Positions 49,178 through 58,836 are shown, counted from the first letter of the stretch. The stretch: 64,000 nt of DNA from Deinococcus sp. AB2017081 (GCF_034440735.1 NZ_CP140098.1:3155501-3219500), one strand, 5' to 3'. Numbers and translations are program-made. The notes: a model not told the origin generated them from the letters alone.

Positions 49178-51367
49178 TCATGCGGTCGACACACCCAGCA
49201 GCCGCAGCACCACCGGCACAGCCCGCCGCGCCCGTTCCCCGTCCAGGACGTGCTGCACGCGCCGGCCAGGGGCACCGCCCTCCCGCAGCGCCTCCCCGAT
49301 CTGCCGCCGCTCCGGCTTCTCGAAGCGGGAAAACACCCGCCGCAGCAGCGGCAGCGTCTCCTGGAACACGTCCGCGTCGAGCGTGGTCAGCCAGCCGTCG
49401 AGCAGGCCCAGCAGCGCCGGGTCGTGGACGAGCAGCGCGCCGCTGTCGCCCAGGAAGCCGTCCAGCCACGCCGTGACCTCCAGCGGCACGCCCGCACCCA
49501 GCGCGAGGCCCAGGCGGCGCTCGATCTCCGTGCCGTCCAGCACGGCCGCGTCCCTCAACCGGCGCACCGCGTCGCCGTTCAGCAACGGGTGCGTGTCGTC
49601 CCGGTCGGCCACGCGCGCCAGGGCCACGTGCCACTCGGCCGTCACCGCTCCGTCGTCCAGCAAACGCACCGCGCTGTCCGCCGCGTTCACGAGCCCGCGC
49701 AGGGTGGCCGCCGCGTCGTCCGCGAGACCCACCGCCGCCAGCGGCAGGCCCACGCCCGCCCGCGTGAGCAGCGTCCGGAACGTCGCCCCGGCCAGCGCGT
49801 TCGACCCGCCGTCCCGGCCGCGCACGTCGCCGTAGCGGGCCAGCCGCGCCAGCGGCGGCAGGGCCTCCAGCAGGTCGCTCACATCCGCGTTGCCCGCCGC
49901 CCGCGCGTCCAGCGCCGCCAGCGCCACCGGCAGCGCGCCGGTCAGGTCGGCATAGCGCACGGCCTCCAGCAGCGTCGTGAGTTCCGCCAGCGTGCCCGCC
50001 CCCCGCGCCGACTCCACCGCCACCGCCGTCGCCGCGTCCATCACCGTCTGCCCGCTGCGGCTCGCCTCGACCAGCCGCACGCTGAACTCCGGCTTCCACG
50101 CCAGCGCCCACGCCTCCTTGAAGGTGCCGCGCCCGCCCGCGTACCGCTCCTGCGCCCACGGTACGCCCAGCATGTTCAGGCGGTGGAACAGCGCGCTGCG
50201 CGCCAGATCGTTGTCGGCGCGCAGGTCGAGGGTCAGCTCCGTCTGCTCGGGCTGCACCTTCAGCCGCAGGCTCTTCTGGAGTTTCGCCAGATCCTGCGCC
50301 AGCGGCACCGTCGGCACGCCCTCCGGCACCTCGCCCAGCGCCTCGCCCACGATCAGCTGCCGCTCGATCAGCCGCAGGGGCAGGTCACTGTCCCACCCGA
50401 ACACGCTCAGGGCCGCCTCGTTCAGCTCGTCCAGGCCCGGCAGCGCCCGCCCGCGCAGGGCCGCCAGGGTGTTCGCCAGCCGCGTCGACTCGATCACGGA
50501 CGCGCTGCTCGCCTCCAGCCGCTGCTCGCGCAGCAGCCGCGCCACCCGCGCGAACCAGCGTTCCGTCACGTCCCGCCGCGTCGTGAACAGGTGATGGTAG
50601 TACCCCGGCGACCGCACGCCCGCCCCGTAGCCACTGCCCGTGCTGAGGCGACCGTGCGTCCACGGCACCCAGGTCAGCGTGACCTTCGCCTTCGGCAGGC
50701 CCTTCAGCAGCGCCGCGTCATCCTTCGCCTTGAAGGCGTGTACGTCCAGCACGGGCGCGTGCCACGCCCCGCAGACCACCGCCACGCGCTGCGCTCCATC
50801 CTTCAGCGCCGCGCGGATCGCCTGCCGCATGCACGCCTCGCGCTGCGCCTCCCGGCCCGACGCGGGCGGGGCGTCCGCCCGCACAGCCCGCATGGCCTCC
50901 AGCACAGCCTCGAAGACATCGAAGTCGTCGCCCCGCGCCTCGACCAGCGTTTCCCACCAGCGCTCGAAATCGGCGTACCCCGCTGCCTCGGCCAGCACCC
51001 GCAGGGGGTCGCTGTGCAGGTCGTCCGACTCGTCCTCCTCCCGCTCGCCTGCCAATGTGGCCGACGCCGGAAGATCCATGAACCGCGCCGACACGCCCGC
51101 CCGCGCCGCCCAGCGGAACGCCACGAACTCCGGACTGAAAGCCGCAAACGGCCAGAACGACGCTTTAGCAGGATCGTCGTTCACGTAGCCCAGCAACGCC
51201 ACAGGCGGTGTCATCTCCGCCTGCGCCAGGAACGGCAGCACGGCATCCGCATCGGACGGCCCCTCGACCAGCACCACGTCTGGATTGAGCTGCGACAGCG
51301 CATGCTCCAGCGACCGCGCACTGCCAGGGCCATGATGACGGATAGGGAAAATGGAGAGGTCAGCCAT
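49178..51367 (-). CDS. DUF5682 family protein
   Basis: 729 aa. The N-terminal I-R-H-H-G-P-G-S-A-R-S-L, V-V-L-V-E-G-P and later V-V-C-G-A-W-H-A-P resemble the catalytic His/Glu pattern of the EreA/ChaN/TIKI superfamily; the remainder (about 280-729) is helical. DUF5682 proteins occur beside MoxR, vWA and SWIM genes. It may be the effector or substrate-processing element of this cluster. The ATG at 51367 overlaps the preceding gene by 8 bases. Confidence 0.85.
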   Translation of the reverse strand: MADLSIFPIRHHGPGSARSLEHALSQLNPDVVLVEGPSDADAVLPFLAQAEMTPPVALLGYVNDDPAKASFWPFAAFSPEFVAFRWAARAGVSARFMDLPASATLAGEREEDESDDLHSDPLRVLAEAAGYADFERWWETLVEARGDDFDVFEAVLEAMRAVRADAPPASGREAQREACMRQAIRAALKDGAQRVAVVCGAWHAPVLDVHAFKAKDDAALLKGLPKAKVTLTWVPWTHGRLSTGSGYGAGVRSPGYYHHLFTTRRDVTERWFARVARLLREQRLEASSASVIESTRLANTLAALRGRALPGLDELNEAALSVFGWDSDLPLRLIERQLIVGEALGEVPEGVPTVPLAQDLAKLQKSLRLKVQPEQTELTLDLRADNDLARSALFHRLNMLGVPWAQERYAGGRGTFKEAWALAWKPEFSVRLVEASRSGQTVMDAATAVAVESARGAGTLAELTTLLEAVRYADLTGALPVALAALDARAAGNADVSDLLEALPPLARLARYGDVRGRDGGSNALAGATFRTLLTRAGVGLPLAAVGLADDAAATLRGLVNAADSAVRLLDDGAVTAEWHVALARVADRDDTHPLLNGDAVRRLRDAAVLDGTEIERRLGLALGAGVPLEVTAWLDGFLGDSGALLVHDPALLGLLDGWLTTLDADVFQETLPLLRRVFSRFEKPERRQIGEALREGGAPGRRVQHVLDGERARRAVPVVLRLLGVSTA

Positions 51368-51848
51368 CGTGGGAATCAGTATGGTTCTGCACTTCTCGTA
51401 ATCTGAGCGTCGTGCGGATCGTCACAGCGAAGTCCTGAAAGCCGGACGCCTCGAATTCCATCAGCCACGTTCCCTCGAATATCACCGGCAAGCCGTGCTC
51501 GGTCAACGTCCCGAAAGTGATGCGGGTGATGTCCACCGGGTTATGCGCGCCAACGAAGTAGACCGAACCGTCAATGTAGCCGGGTTCCGGGTTGACAGGG
51601 AAGGTGAAGGTCTGTCCCGCCAGCACATCCAGGTTCAGACTGGGCAGATCGATGAAGTCCAGTCGCAGGGGGGATTCGAAGGTCAGCGGTTCATAGTCTT
51701 CTGACGCCTCGTCGTTATTGGGGTTGGGCAGTTCGAACGGCGCGAAGTGCACCTCGCAGTTCGCAGTGTGGCGGCCTTCCAGTTGAGGGCCCTGGAAGAG
51801 CTCGGCGTACAGCGGTCGTAATTGATCAACGGGGAAAACAGCGTCCAT
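51360..51848 (-). CDS. Orphan beta-rich protein in the MoxR cluster
   Basis: 162 aa, G+C visibly lower than its neighbours (about 56% by eye). It is acidic, has no signal peptide or membrane helix, and alternates hydrophobic strands (T-F-T-F-P-V-N, S-V-Y-F-V-G, G-T-W-L-M-E-F-E), suggesting a beta-sandwich. I do not recognise it. It starts 3 nt after the MoxR stop codon and overlaps DUF5682 by 8 bases, so it is translated within the operon. It might be a specificity or immunity component. Confidence 0.7.
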   Translation of the reverse strand: MDAVFPVDQLRPLYAELFQGPQLEGRHTANCEVHFAPFELPNPNNDEASEDYEPLTFESPLRLDFIDLPSLNLDVLAGQTFTFPVNPEPGYIDGSVYFVGAHNPVDITRITFGTLTEHGLPVIFEGTWLMEFEASGFQDFAVTIRTTLRLREVQNHTDSHDG

Positions 51849-51851
51849 GAC

Positions 51852-52943
51852 TCAACTCACCGCCCGGCAGGCTTTATAGAAATCCTTCCAGTCGTCGCGT
51901 TTCTTGGCAACGGTTTCGAGGTATTCGCGCCAGATGACGGCGTCCTGCACGGGGTCTTTCACGACGGCTCCGACGAGGCTGGCGGCGACGTCGTGGGCGG
52001 TCAGGTGCCCGTTGCCGAAGTGCGCGGCGAGGCTGAGGCCGTGGTTGACGACGCTGATCGCCTCGGCGGTGCTGAGGCTGCCGCTGGGGCTCTTGAGTTT
52101 CGTCTTGCCGTCCTCGGTGGCTCCGGCGCGGAGTTCGCGGAACACGGTGACGATCCGCCGGACTTCCTCCAGCGCGGGGGGCGGGGCGGGGATGTGCAGG
52201 TTCGTGGCAAGCTGCGCGACCCGGCTGGTGACGATCCTGACCTCGTCGTCCAGGCTGTCGGGCACGGGCAGGACGACGGTGTTGAAGCGGCGCTTGAGGG
52301 CACTCGACAGGTCGTTCACGCCCTTGTCGCGGTTGTTCGCCGTGGCGATCAGGTTGAAGCCCTGCACGGCCTGCACCTCGGCGTTCAGTTCCGGGATGGG
52401 CAGCGTCTTCTCGGACAGGATGGTGATGAGGGTGTCCTGCACGTCGCTCTGCACGCGCGTCAGTTCCTCCAGCCGGGCGATCTTGCCGGTGCGCATGGCG
52501 CGCACGATGGGACTCTCGACCAGGGCGGCCTCGCTGGGGCCTTCGGCCAGCAGCCGGGCATAGTTCCAGCCGTAGCGGACGCTCTCCTCGCTGGTGCCGG
52601 CGGTGCCCTGCACGAGCAGGGTGCTGGTGCCGCTGATCGCGGCCGACAGGTGCTCGCTGACCCAGCTCTTCGCGGTGCCCGGCACGCCGATCAGCAGCAG
52701 GGCGCGGTCGGTCGCCAGGGTCGCCACGGCGATTTCCATCAGGCGGCGCTCGCCCACGTACTTGGGCGTGATCTCGGTTCCATCCTTCAGTTTCCCGCCC
52801 ATCAGATAGGTCAGCACCGCGTGCGGCGACAGGTTCCAGCGGGGCGGCCGGGGCCGGTCGTCGTGCGCGGCCAGGGCCGACAGCTCGTGCGCGTAGGCCT
52901 GCTCGGCGTGCTGGCGGAGGACCTCAGGGGCGGGGGTGGTCAT
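51852..52943 (-). CDS. MoxR-type AAA+ ATPase
   Basis: 363 aa. Walker A is G-V-P-G-T-A-K-S (about residues 86-93), sensor 1 is A-T-A-N-N-R-D and the arginine-finger stretch is K-R-R-F. Walker B reads A-R-L-E-E-L, with the first acidic residue Glu rather than Asp; such changes occur in MoxR proteins but could slow turnover. MoxR ATPases work with vWA proteins as chaperones that remodel target proteins. The ATG overlaps the upstream stop codon by four bases. Confidence 0.93.
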   Translation of the reverse strand: MTTPAPEVLRQHAEQAYAHELSALAAHDDRPRPPRWNLSPHAVLTYLMGGKLKDGTEITPKYVGERRLMEIAVATLATDRALLLIGVPGTAKSWVSEHLSAAISGTSTLLVQGTAGTSEESVRYGWNYARLLAEGPSEAALVESPIVRAMRTGKIARLEELTRVQSDVQDTLITILSEKTLPIPELNAEVQAVQGFNLIATANNRDKGVNDLSSALKRRFNTVVLPVPDSLDDEVRIVTSRVAQLATNLHIPAPPPALEEVRRIVTVFRELRAGATEDGKTKLKSPSGSLSTAEAISVVNHGLSLAAHFGNGHLTAHDVAASLVGAVVKDPVQDAVIWREYLETVAKKRDDWKDFYKACRAVS

Positions 52944-53791
52944 GGGTGGGCTCCTTCCAGAATGGCCTGTGCTTGCGTACGAGCGTCTGCCGAGGTGTCA
53001 CTGCGTAATCGACGGGCTATTTCTATCTTTTCGCTGGGCTCAATATCATTATCGTATTCGCCGGTTCTGAGGTAAAAAGCGAATCTGGCGCGCATGTGCG
53101 GGCTTTCATCTCTTGAAAGAGCTTCGATGACTTGAAGTGTCAAGCTAGCCCTTGATCGCCCTGCTCTTTCCATCAGTCCGAGAGAAGTCTTTCTGCCCAA
53201 GCTGAGGAAATTTAACGCCGAGAATCGCACCTGTGTGTCATTGTCCCGAAGTGCGTTGACACGATGGGCATCGTCGCATTTCCCATTTATCAGCGCTCGC
53301 TCTCTAACCTTCGGATTGGAGTCGGAGAGGAAGACCAGGAGTTGCGCCGGAGTCAGGTACGCATCGCCAGCGACTTCCATCCGAACACCCGGATGTGGAT
53401 CATTCGTAAGACGCTCAAGCAGACCGGGTGGTCTCGGGCTGTACCGCAACGTGGCCGCACGGACGGTAGGCTGACTATGATTCACAAGTGCATCAATGGT
53501 GTCTGACGAGGTGTTTGGATTCATGGCGACGGCCTTGAGCACTTGAAGCGAGTGATCTCGGGCGAGGTCGTCGAGGATGGAGGCAGAGGCAACGGGGTTG
53601 CTCGCGACTGCCCTTCTCGTCGGAATGTCGGCACTCTGAGATAATGTCGCCAGAACCGCTGCTGGGGCACTGGGTACTGAGCCGACGAAGCGTGACAGTT
53701 GCGGATCAAGCGCAGCGATCTCCAGTAGACGTGTGGGCTTCACCCCGGATCTTCTGACCTCCCGTTTCAGCGCCTTCAAGTCCAGCGTCAT
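52940..53791 (-). CDS. Leucine-rich-repeat-variant (LRV/HEAT-like) protein
   Basis: 283 aa made of about 8 helical repeats of roughly 24 aa with the pattern D-x-x-x-x-V-R-x-x-V-A-x-N-P-x-x-x-x-x-x-L-x-x-L. This is the LRV (ARM/HEAT-like) type of protein-binding scaffold. G+C is distinctly lower than in the flanking DUF5691 and MoxR genes, pointing to a separate origin. Its ATG overlaps DUF5691 and its stop codon overlaps MoxR, each by four bases. AAGGAGAGAGG precedes the ATG. Confidence 0.85.
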   Translation of the reverse strand: MTLDLKALKREVRRSGVKPTRLLEIAALDPQLSRFVGSVPSAPAAVLATLSQSADIPTRRAVASNPVASASILDDLARDHSLQVLKAVAMNPNTSSDTIDALVNHSQPTVRAATLRYSPRPPGLLERLTNDPHPGVRMEVAGDAYLTPAQLLVFLSDSNPKVRERALINGKCDDAHRVNALRDNDTQVRFSALNFLSLGRKTSLGLMERAGRSRASLTLQVIEALSRDESPHMRARFAFYLRTGEYDNDIEPSEKIEIARRLRSDTSADARTQAQAILEGAHP

Positions 53792-55269
53792 CCTCTCTCC
53801 TTCCCGAAGTCCGTCCACATCTGCTTTCTCAGTTCCAGGGTGCCCAGCAATTCGGTCAGAGTGCGGTGCGCGTAGTCGGTGGCGTCGGGCGGCAGGGGTG
53901 CGGGGGGCGGCGTGTGGGGGTGCAGGCGCGTGGCGGCGAGGTCGCGGAGCCGCACCCAGCGATAGCCCCAGCCGTAGTCGTAGTGCGCGCTCTGGACGCT
54001 GCCTTGCAGTGCGTCCAGCAGGGCTTCCCCCAGTTCCGGGGGCCATGGGCCGGGCTGCGGGCCCAGCAGGGCGAGCAGGCGCTCTGGGTCGCCGGGGCGC
54101 AGGGCGTGCCGCTGGGCGGCGGCCAGGGTCTCGGGCGGGCCGAGGTGCAGCAGGGTGGGGTCGTCGGGCTGGTGCGGGAGGAGGGCGGTGGCCAGCGCGG
54201 CGTGCCGGGTGGCAGCGGCGTTCGCGGCCAGCGCTTGCAGGTAATCGTGCTCCCGGGCAATAGTCGCCAGCGCGGCGGGCGGGATGTCCAGAGCGCGGAG
54301 CAGGGCGTCCGGGTATGTATGCACCAGAAGGTGACCGAGGAGCGCTATGGCGCTCATGGCGTCCTTGCCGGTGGGGTCGGGCAGCCCGTCGCGGACGGCG
54401 TGCTCGTCGGGGCCGGTGGGCCGGGTCAGGGTCGTGGGGGTCTCCCCCTTGAGCCGCCCCAGCAGTCCCGGCTTGCCGAGCTGCACGAGGGCGGCGAAGC
54501 GGGCGGCGTTCCGGGCGTTCTGCGCGCTGCGTTCCAGACGGTGCAGGGCGGCGCGGGCCAGGGTGCGGACGTCCTCGCTGCGGTCGGTGGTGAGGGTGTC
54601 CAGCAGCGGTTCGAGCGCGTGGTCGTCCGGTGTGAGGGTGTCCAGCAGGGCCCCCAGGAGGCGCTTGCGGCTGCCGGCGCGTTCGGTGGGCAGGTGCGCC
54701 GCCAGCAGCTCACGGGCGGCCTGCGGGTCGCGGGCGCGCACCCCGCGCCACAGGGCCTCGCGGCCGGCCTCGGTGGCGTCGTCCCAGGCATCCTCGCCGC
54801 CACCCGGCGTGAAGCGCCACTCGGGGTTGAACCCCGCGAGCCACGCGCCGCGTTCGCCCAGCACGGGGATCAGGAGGGAACGCAGGGAGCCGTCGTGGCG
54901 GGCCGCGTCGAGGAGTTCCGGCAGGCGGGCGGGGGGCGCGCGCCACCCGGCCTGCGCGCACAGCGCCAGCCACTCGGGCAGCAGCGGCGTGCCCAATACG
55001 AGCGGCAGGTGCCGCGCGGCGCGCTCCGGCGCTTCCGGGAGGGTCTCGGGGGGTGCGGGCGCGGGGGGCGCGACGTCGGCGGGATCGGGCGTGCGGCCGG
55101 CGGCGTGCGCTATGGCGTACAGGGCCGCGCGGGCGAGCAGGGTGCCCTCGGCGTCGGGGCGGGTGATGCGGGCGGCGGCCTCACCGAGCGCGCCGGGGCC
55201 GGGGGCGGGCAGCTGGCCGCGCGCCGTGCCGACCAGGGCCAGGGCGAGGAGCTGGTCGTGGTCGCTCAT
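53788..55269 (-). CDS. DUF5691 family protein
   Basis: 493 aa, very G+C rich. Almost all helical, with HEAT-like segments (L-D-T-L-T-T-D-R-S-E-D-V-R-T-L-A-R). It matches DUF5691, a scaffold-like family found next to SWIM zinc-finger and MoxR genes. There is no catalytic motif. The ATG overlaps the SWIM-gene stop codon by four bases, so it is translationally coupled. Confidence 0.85.
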   Translation of the reverse strand: MSDHDQLLALALVGTARGQLPAPGPGALGEAAARITRPDAEGTLLARAALYAIAHAAGRTPDPADVAPPAPAPPETLPEAPERAARHLPLVLGTPLLPEWLALCAQAGWRAPPARLPELLDAARHDGSLRSLLIPVLGERGAWLAGFNPEWRFTPGGGEDAWDDATEAGREALWRGVRARDPQAARELLAAHLPTERAGSRKRLLGALLDTLTPDDHALEPLLDTLTTDRSEDVRTLARAALHRLERSAQNARNAARFAALVQLGKPGLLGRLKGETPTTLTRPTGPDEHAVRDGLPDPTGKDAMSAIALLGHLLVHTYPDALLRALDIPPAALATIAREHDYLQALAANAAATRHAALATALLPHQPDDPTLLHLGPPETLAAAQRHALRPGDPERLLALLGPQPGPWPPELGEALLDALQGSVQSAHYDYGWGYRWVRLRDLAATRLHPHTPPPAPLPPDATDYAHRTLTELLGTLELRKQMWTDFGKERG

Positions 55270-56603
55270 TCGGAGCCCTCCTGACGCAGGGGGAGGAGCG
55301 CCCCACCGTGCAGGACGCTCAGGGGCGTGAGGGCCGCGCCGTCCCACTCGGCGTACACCGGCAGGGGCTGTCCGCCGCCCAGGGCGAGCAGGGTGTACAG
55401 GCTGCGGTCACTGCCCGTGATGGGAAGGCGGCCGGTGCTGTCCTGCGCGTGCCAGGGGTCGCCGGGAATGACGTGCAGGGGGCCGGTCAGGTGCGCGGTG
55501 CGTTCCAGCCACGGGTTCGCGGCGAGGGCTGCACCGTGCCGGTCGAGCAGGGCGTCGAGGGTGACGCTCGGTGGGCGCGGGGCGGGCGGGGTCGCCAGCG
55601 CCTCGCCGCGCAGCAGGGCGCGCTGGGGCACAGCGCCCGGCGCGAAGCACACCTCGGCCCGCACTGTGTGGCCGGGGGGCAGGGCGGGCGGGAAGGGGCG
55701 GCCGCCCGCGGAGAAGTCGAGGAGCAGGGCGGTGTCGTCGCCGCTGACGAGCCACGTGCGCCGGGTGCTGATGGTGTCCTCGACGGTCAGGCCCTGGCCC
55801 ATGACGTTCCACGCGGCGATCACCCCGCCGCCCTCCAGCACGCCGGCGCTGTCGAGCGGGAAGCCCACCGCGGCGCGCAGGTCGGCGTGCTCGGGTTCGC
55901 TCAGGCTGTCCCGACGCGGCCACGCCTCGGTGAGCAGGTGCAGCCGCGCGAGGTGCGCGAGCAGGGCGGCGGGGTCGCCCAGGTGCTCTGGAATCTGCCG
56001 CACGAGCCGCGCCGCGCCGGGAGCCTGGGCGTCGACCAGCCGGGCCGCCTGCGTGTCCCAGTCCGTGTACGGCCGTGCCGGGGCCTGGGCGAGGCCGTCG
56101 CGCACGAGGTCGTGCAGGAAGGTCTGAAGGGAGTCCAGCCCCCCAGTGACCTTCTTCTCGCGCGCCGCGCGCCGCTTCGCCTGGGCGGCGGGGTCGGGGC
56201 CGGCCTTCCCCCCGGCCGGCGTCTTCTCGCCTTCCGCCTTCTGCCGTTCACCTTCAGCCCGCGCCGCCCGGCCGTCCAGCCACGTCTGGAGGCTCTCGGG
56301 CGGCGGGGCCGCACCGAAGTCGTCGGGGTGCGTGGCGCGCAGCAGCAGCAGCGCCAGCGCATGCTTGCACGGGAACTTGCGGCTGGGGCAGGAACACTTC
56401 CCGACCGGGCCACTCAGATCCACGCCGGTCAGGTAGGGATCCTTGCCACTACCCTGGCACTCGCCCCACACGCTGCCTGCAGGAGCGTTGAGGTTCCGCC
56501 ATTTGCCCGGCGTGGCGAGCTTGCGGGCATTGGCGGCGCTCCCGCTGTCCGGGGCGAGGGCGAGGATGGCATCTGGGGTCAGGGGGGCGGGGGTCACGGT
56601 CAT
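55266..56603 (-). CDS. SWIM zinc-finger protein, first gene of the MoxR cluster
   Basis: 445 aa. The SWIM motif C-x-C-x(n)-C-x-H (K-C-S-C-P-S-R-K-F-P-C-K-H, about residues 69-81) binds zinc and may contact DNA, RNA or protein. A charged linker (about 112-150) and a helical/beta C-terminal domain follow. The ATG at 56603 has AAGGA 8 nt upstream. A 19-bp palindrome lies 20-38 nt before the start. This is probably the promoter-proximal gene of a six-gene operon. Confidence 0.9.
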   Translation of the reverse strand: MTVTPAPLTPDAILALAPDSGSAANARKLATPGKWRNLNAPAGSVWGECQGSGKDPYLTGVDLSGPVGKCSCPSRKFPCKHALALLLLRATHPDDFGAAPPPESLQTWLDGRAARAEGERQKAEGEKTPAGGKAGPDPAAQAKRRAAREKKVTGGLDSLQTFLHDLVRDGLAQAPARPYTDWDTQAARLVDAQAPGAARLVRQIPEHLGDPAALLAHLARLHLLTEAWPRRDSLSEPEHADLRAAVGFPLDSAGVLEGGGVIAAWNVMGQGLTVEDTISTRRTWLVSGDDTALLLDFSAGGRPFPPALPPGHTVRAEVCFAPGAVPQRALLRGEALATPPAPRPPSVTLDALLDRHGAALAANPWLERTAHLTGPLHVIPGDPWHAQDSTGRLPITGSDRSLYTLLALGGGQPLPVYAEWDGAALTPLSVLHGGALLPLRQEGSE

Positions 56604-56622
56604 CGTTAAATCCTTCGATCAA

Positions 56623-56641
56623 ATTACGCTATTGGCGTAAT
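56623..56641 (-). promoter_or_regulatory. 19-bp palindrome upstream of the SWIM gene
   Basis: ATTACGC-TATTG-GCGTAAT, a perfect inverted repeat (7-bp arms, 5-bp centre), the likely operator of the MoxR-cluster promoter. Confidence 0.65.
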
Positions 56642-56689
56642 GTAACGGATTCACACTCGCCGCGCAAGCCCAGGTTACCCGGAACGGCG

Positions 56690-56774
56690 CAGAGGGCACA
56701 CAGCAGAGAGCAGAGGGCTGAACATCTCTCGCTCTCTGCTCTCTGCTCTCTGCTGTCTACTCTCTGCCGTCTGC
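56690..56774. repeat. Dispersed GA/CT-rich hairpin repeat, copy 2
   Basis: Purine-rich GCAGAGAGCAGAGGGCTG is followed by pyrimidine-rich CTCTCTGCTCTCTGCTGTCT; the arms can pair. It resembles 15296-15376. It lies next to the adk stop codon and could terminate adk. Confidence 0.55.
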
Positions 56775-57368
56775 CTACTTCATGCCCCCCACGATCCGGC
56801 CGTACACCTCGTCCATGCCGCCCACACCGTCCACCCGGTACAGGTGCCCGCGCGCCGCGTAGTAGTCGATCAGGGGCTGGGTCTGCTCGCGGTAGATGTC
56901 CTGACGGTGCCGGGCGACCTCCTCGGTGTCGTCGCTGCGAACCGCGTGACCGGCTGCCTGCGCCTGTCGCCCACGCTCCACGATCCGCGAGATCAGCACC
57001 TCGTCGGGCACCTCCAGCAGCGGCACGGCGTTCACAGGCGCGCCGAGTTCCTCCAGCAGCGTGTCCAGGCCCTCGGCCTGCGGCAGTGTGCGCGGGAACC
57101 CGTCGAAGATGACGCGGACCGTGTCCATCCCGGCCAGCGTGTCACCGATCAGAGCGAGCAGGATGTCGTCCGGCACCAGCTTGCCGGCATCCAGAATGGG
57201 GCGCACCTGCTGGCCCAGCTCGGTGTCCCGTTTCACGTGGTCGCGCAGGATGTCGCCGGTGCTGATCTTGGTCAGGCCCTGCTCGGCGGCCAGCCGCTCG
57301 GCCTGCGTGCCCTTGCCGGCGCCGGGCGGCCCGAGAAACACCACGACCTTGTTCTCCTTCTGAGTCAC
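56775..57368 (-). CDS. adk: Adenylate kinase
   Basis: 197 aa, short-lid type. Walker A G-P-P-G-A-G-K-G-T (about residues 14-22), D-G-F-P-R-T and a short lid (V-E-R-G-R-Q) are visible. It interconverts ATP+AMP and 2 ADP. Start is GTG at 57368, preceded by GGAGGG. It normally follows secY in the spc operon; here a terminator lies between the two, so it probably has its own promoter, perhaps TATGCT near 57390. Confidence 0.96.
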   Translation of the reverse strand: MTQKENKVVVFLGPPGAGKGTQAERLAAEQGLTKISTGDILRDHVKRDTELGQQVRPILDAGKLVPDDILLALIGDTLAGMDTVRVIFDGFPRTLPQAEGLDTLLEELGAPVNAVPLLEVPDEVLISRIVERGRQAQAAGHAVRSDDTEEVARHRQDIYREQTQPLIDYYAARGHLYRVDGVGGMDEVYGRIVGGMK

Positions 57369-57464
57369 TGTTCCCTCCGTTCGGTGTTCAGCATAGTGTG
57401 CCCGTGGTTGGATTCCCGCCCCCTGCCCAGTCCTGTTCCCGCTGGGGTGACGTCGGGGTGGAGC

Positions 57465-57492
57465 AAAAACCGCCCCCAGGCATGGGAGCGGT
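57465..57492 (-). terminator. Intrinsic terminator after secY
   Basis: Read on the minus strand, ACCGCTCCC ... GGGGGCGGT followed by five T. It lies about 20 nt after the secY stop codon and ends the spc block before adk. Confidence 0.8.
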
Positions 57493-57510
57493 GGCGAACA
57501 GCAGCAGCCT

Positions 57511-58835
<1,325 letters not shown>

Positions 58836-58836
<1 letters not shown>

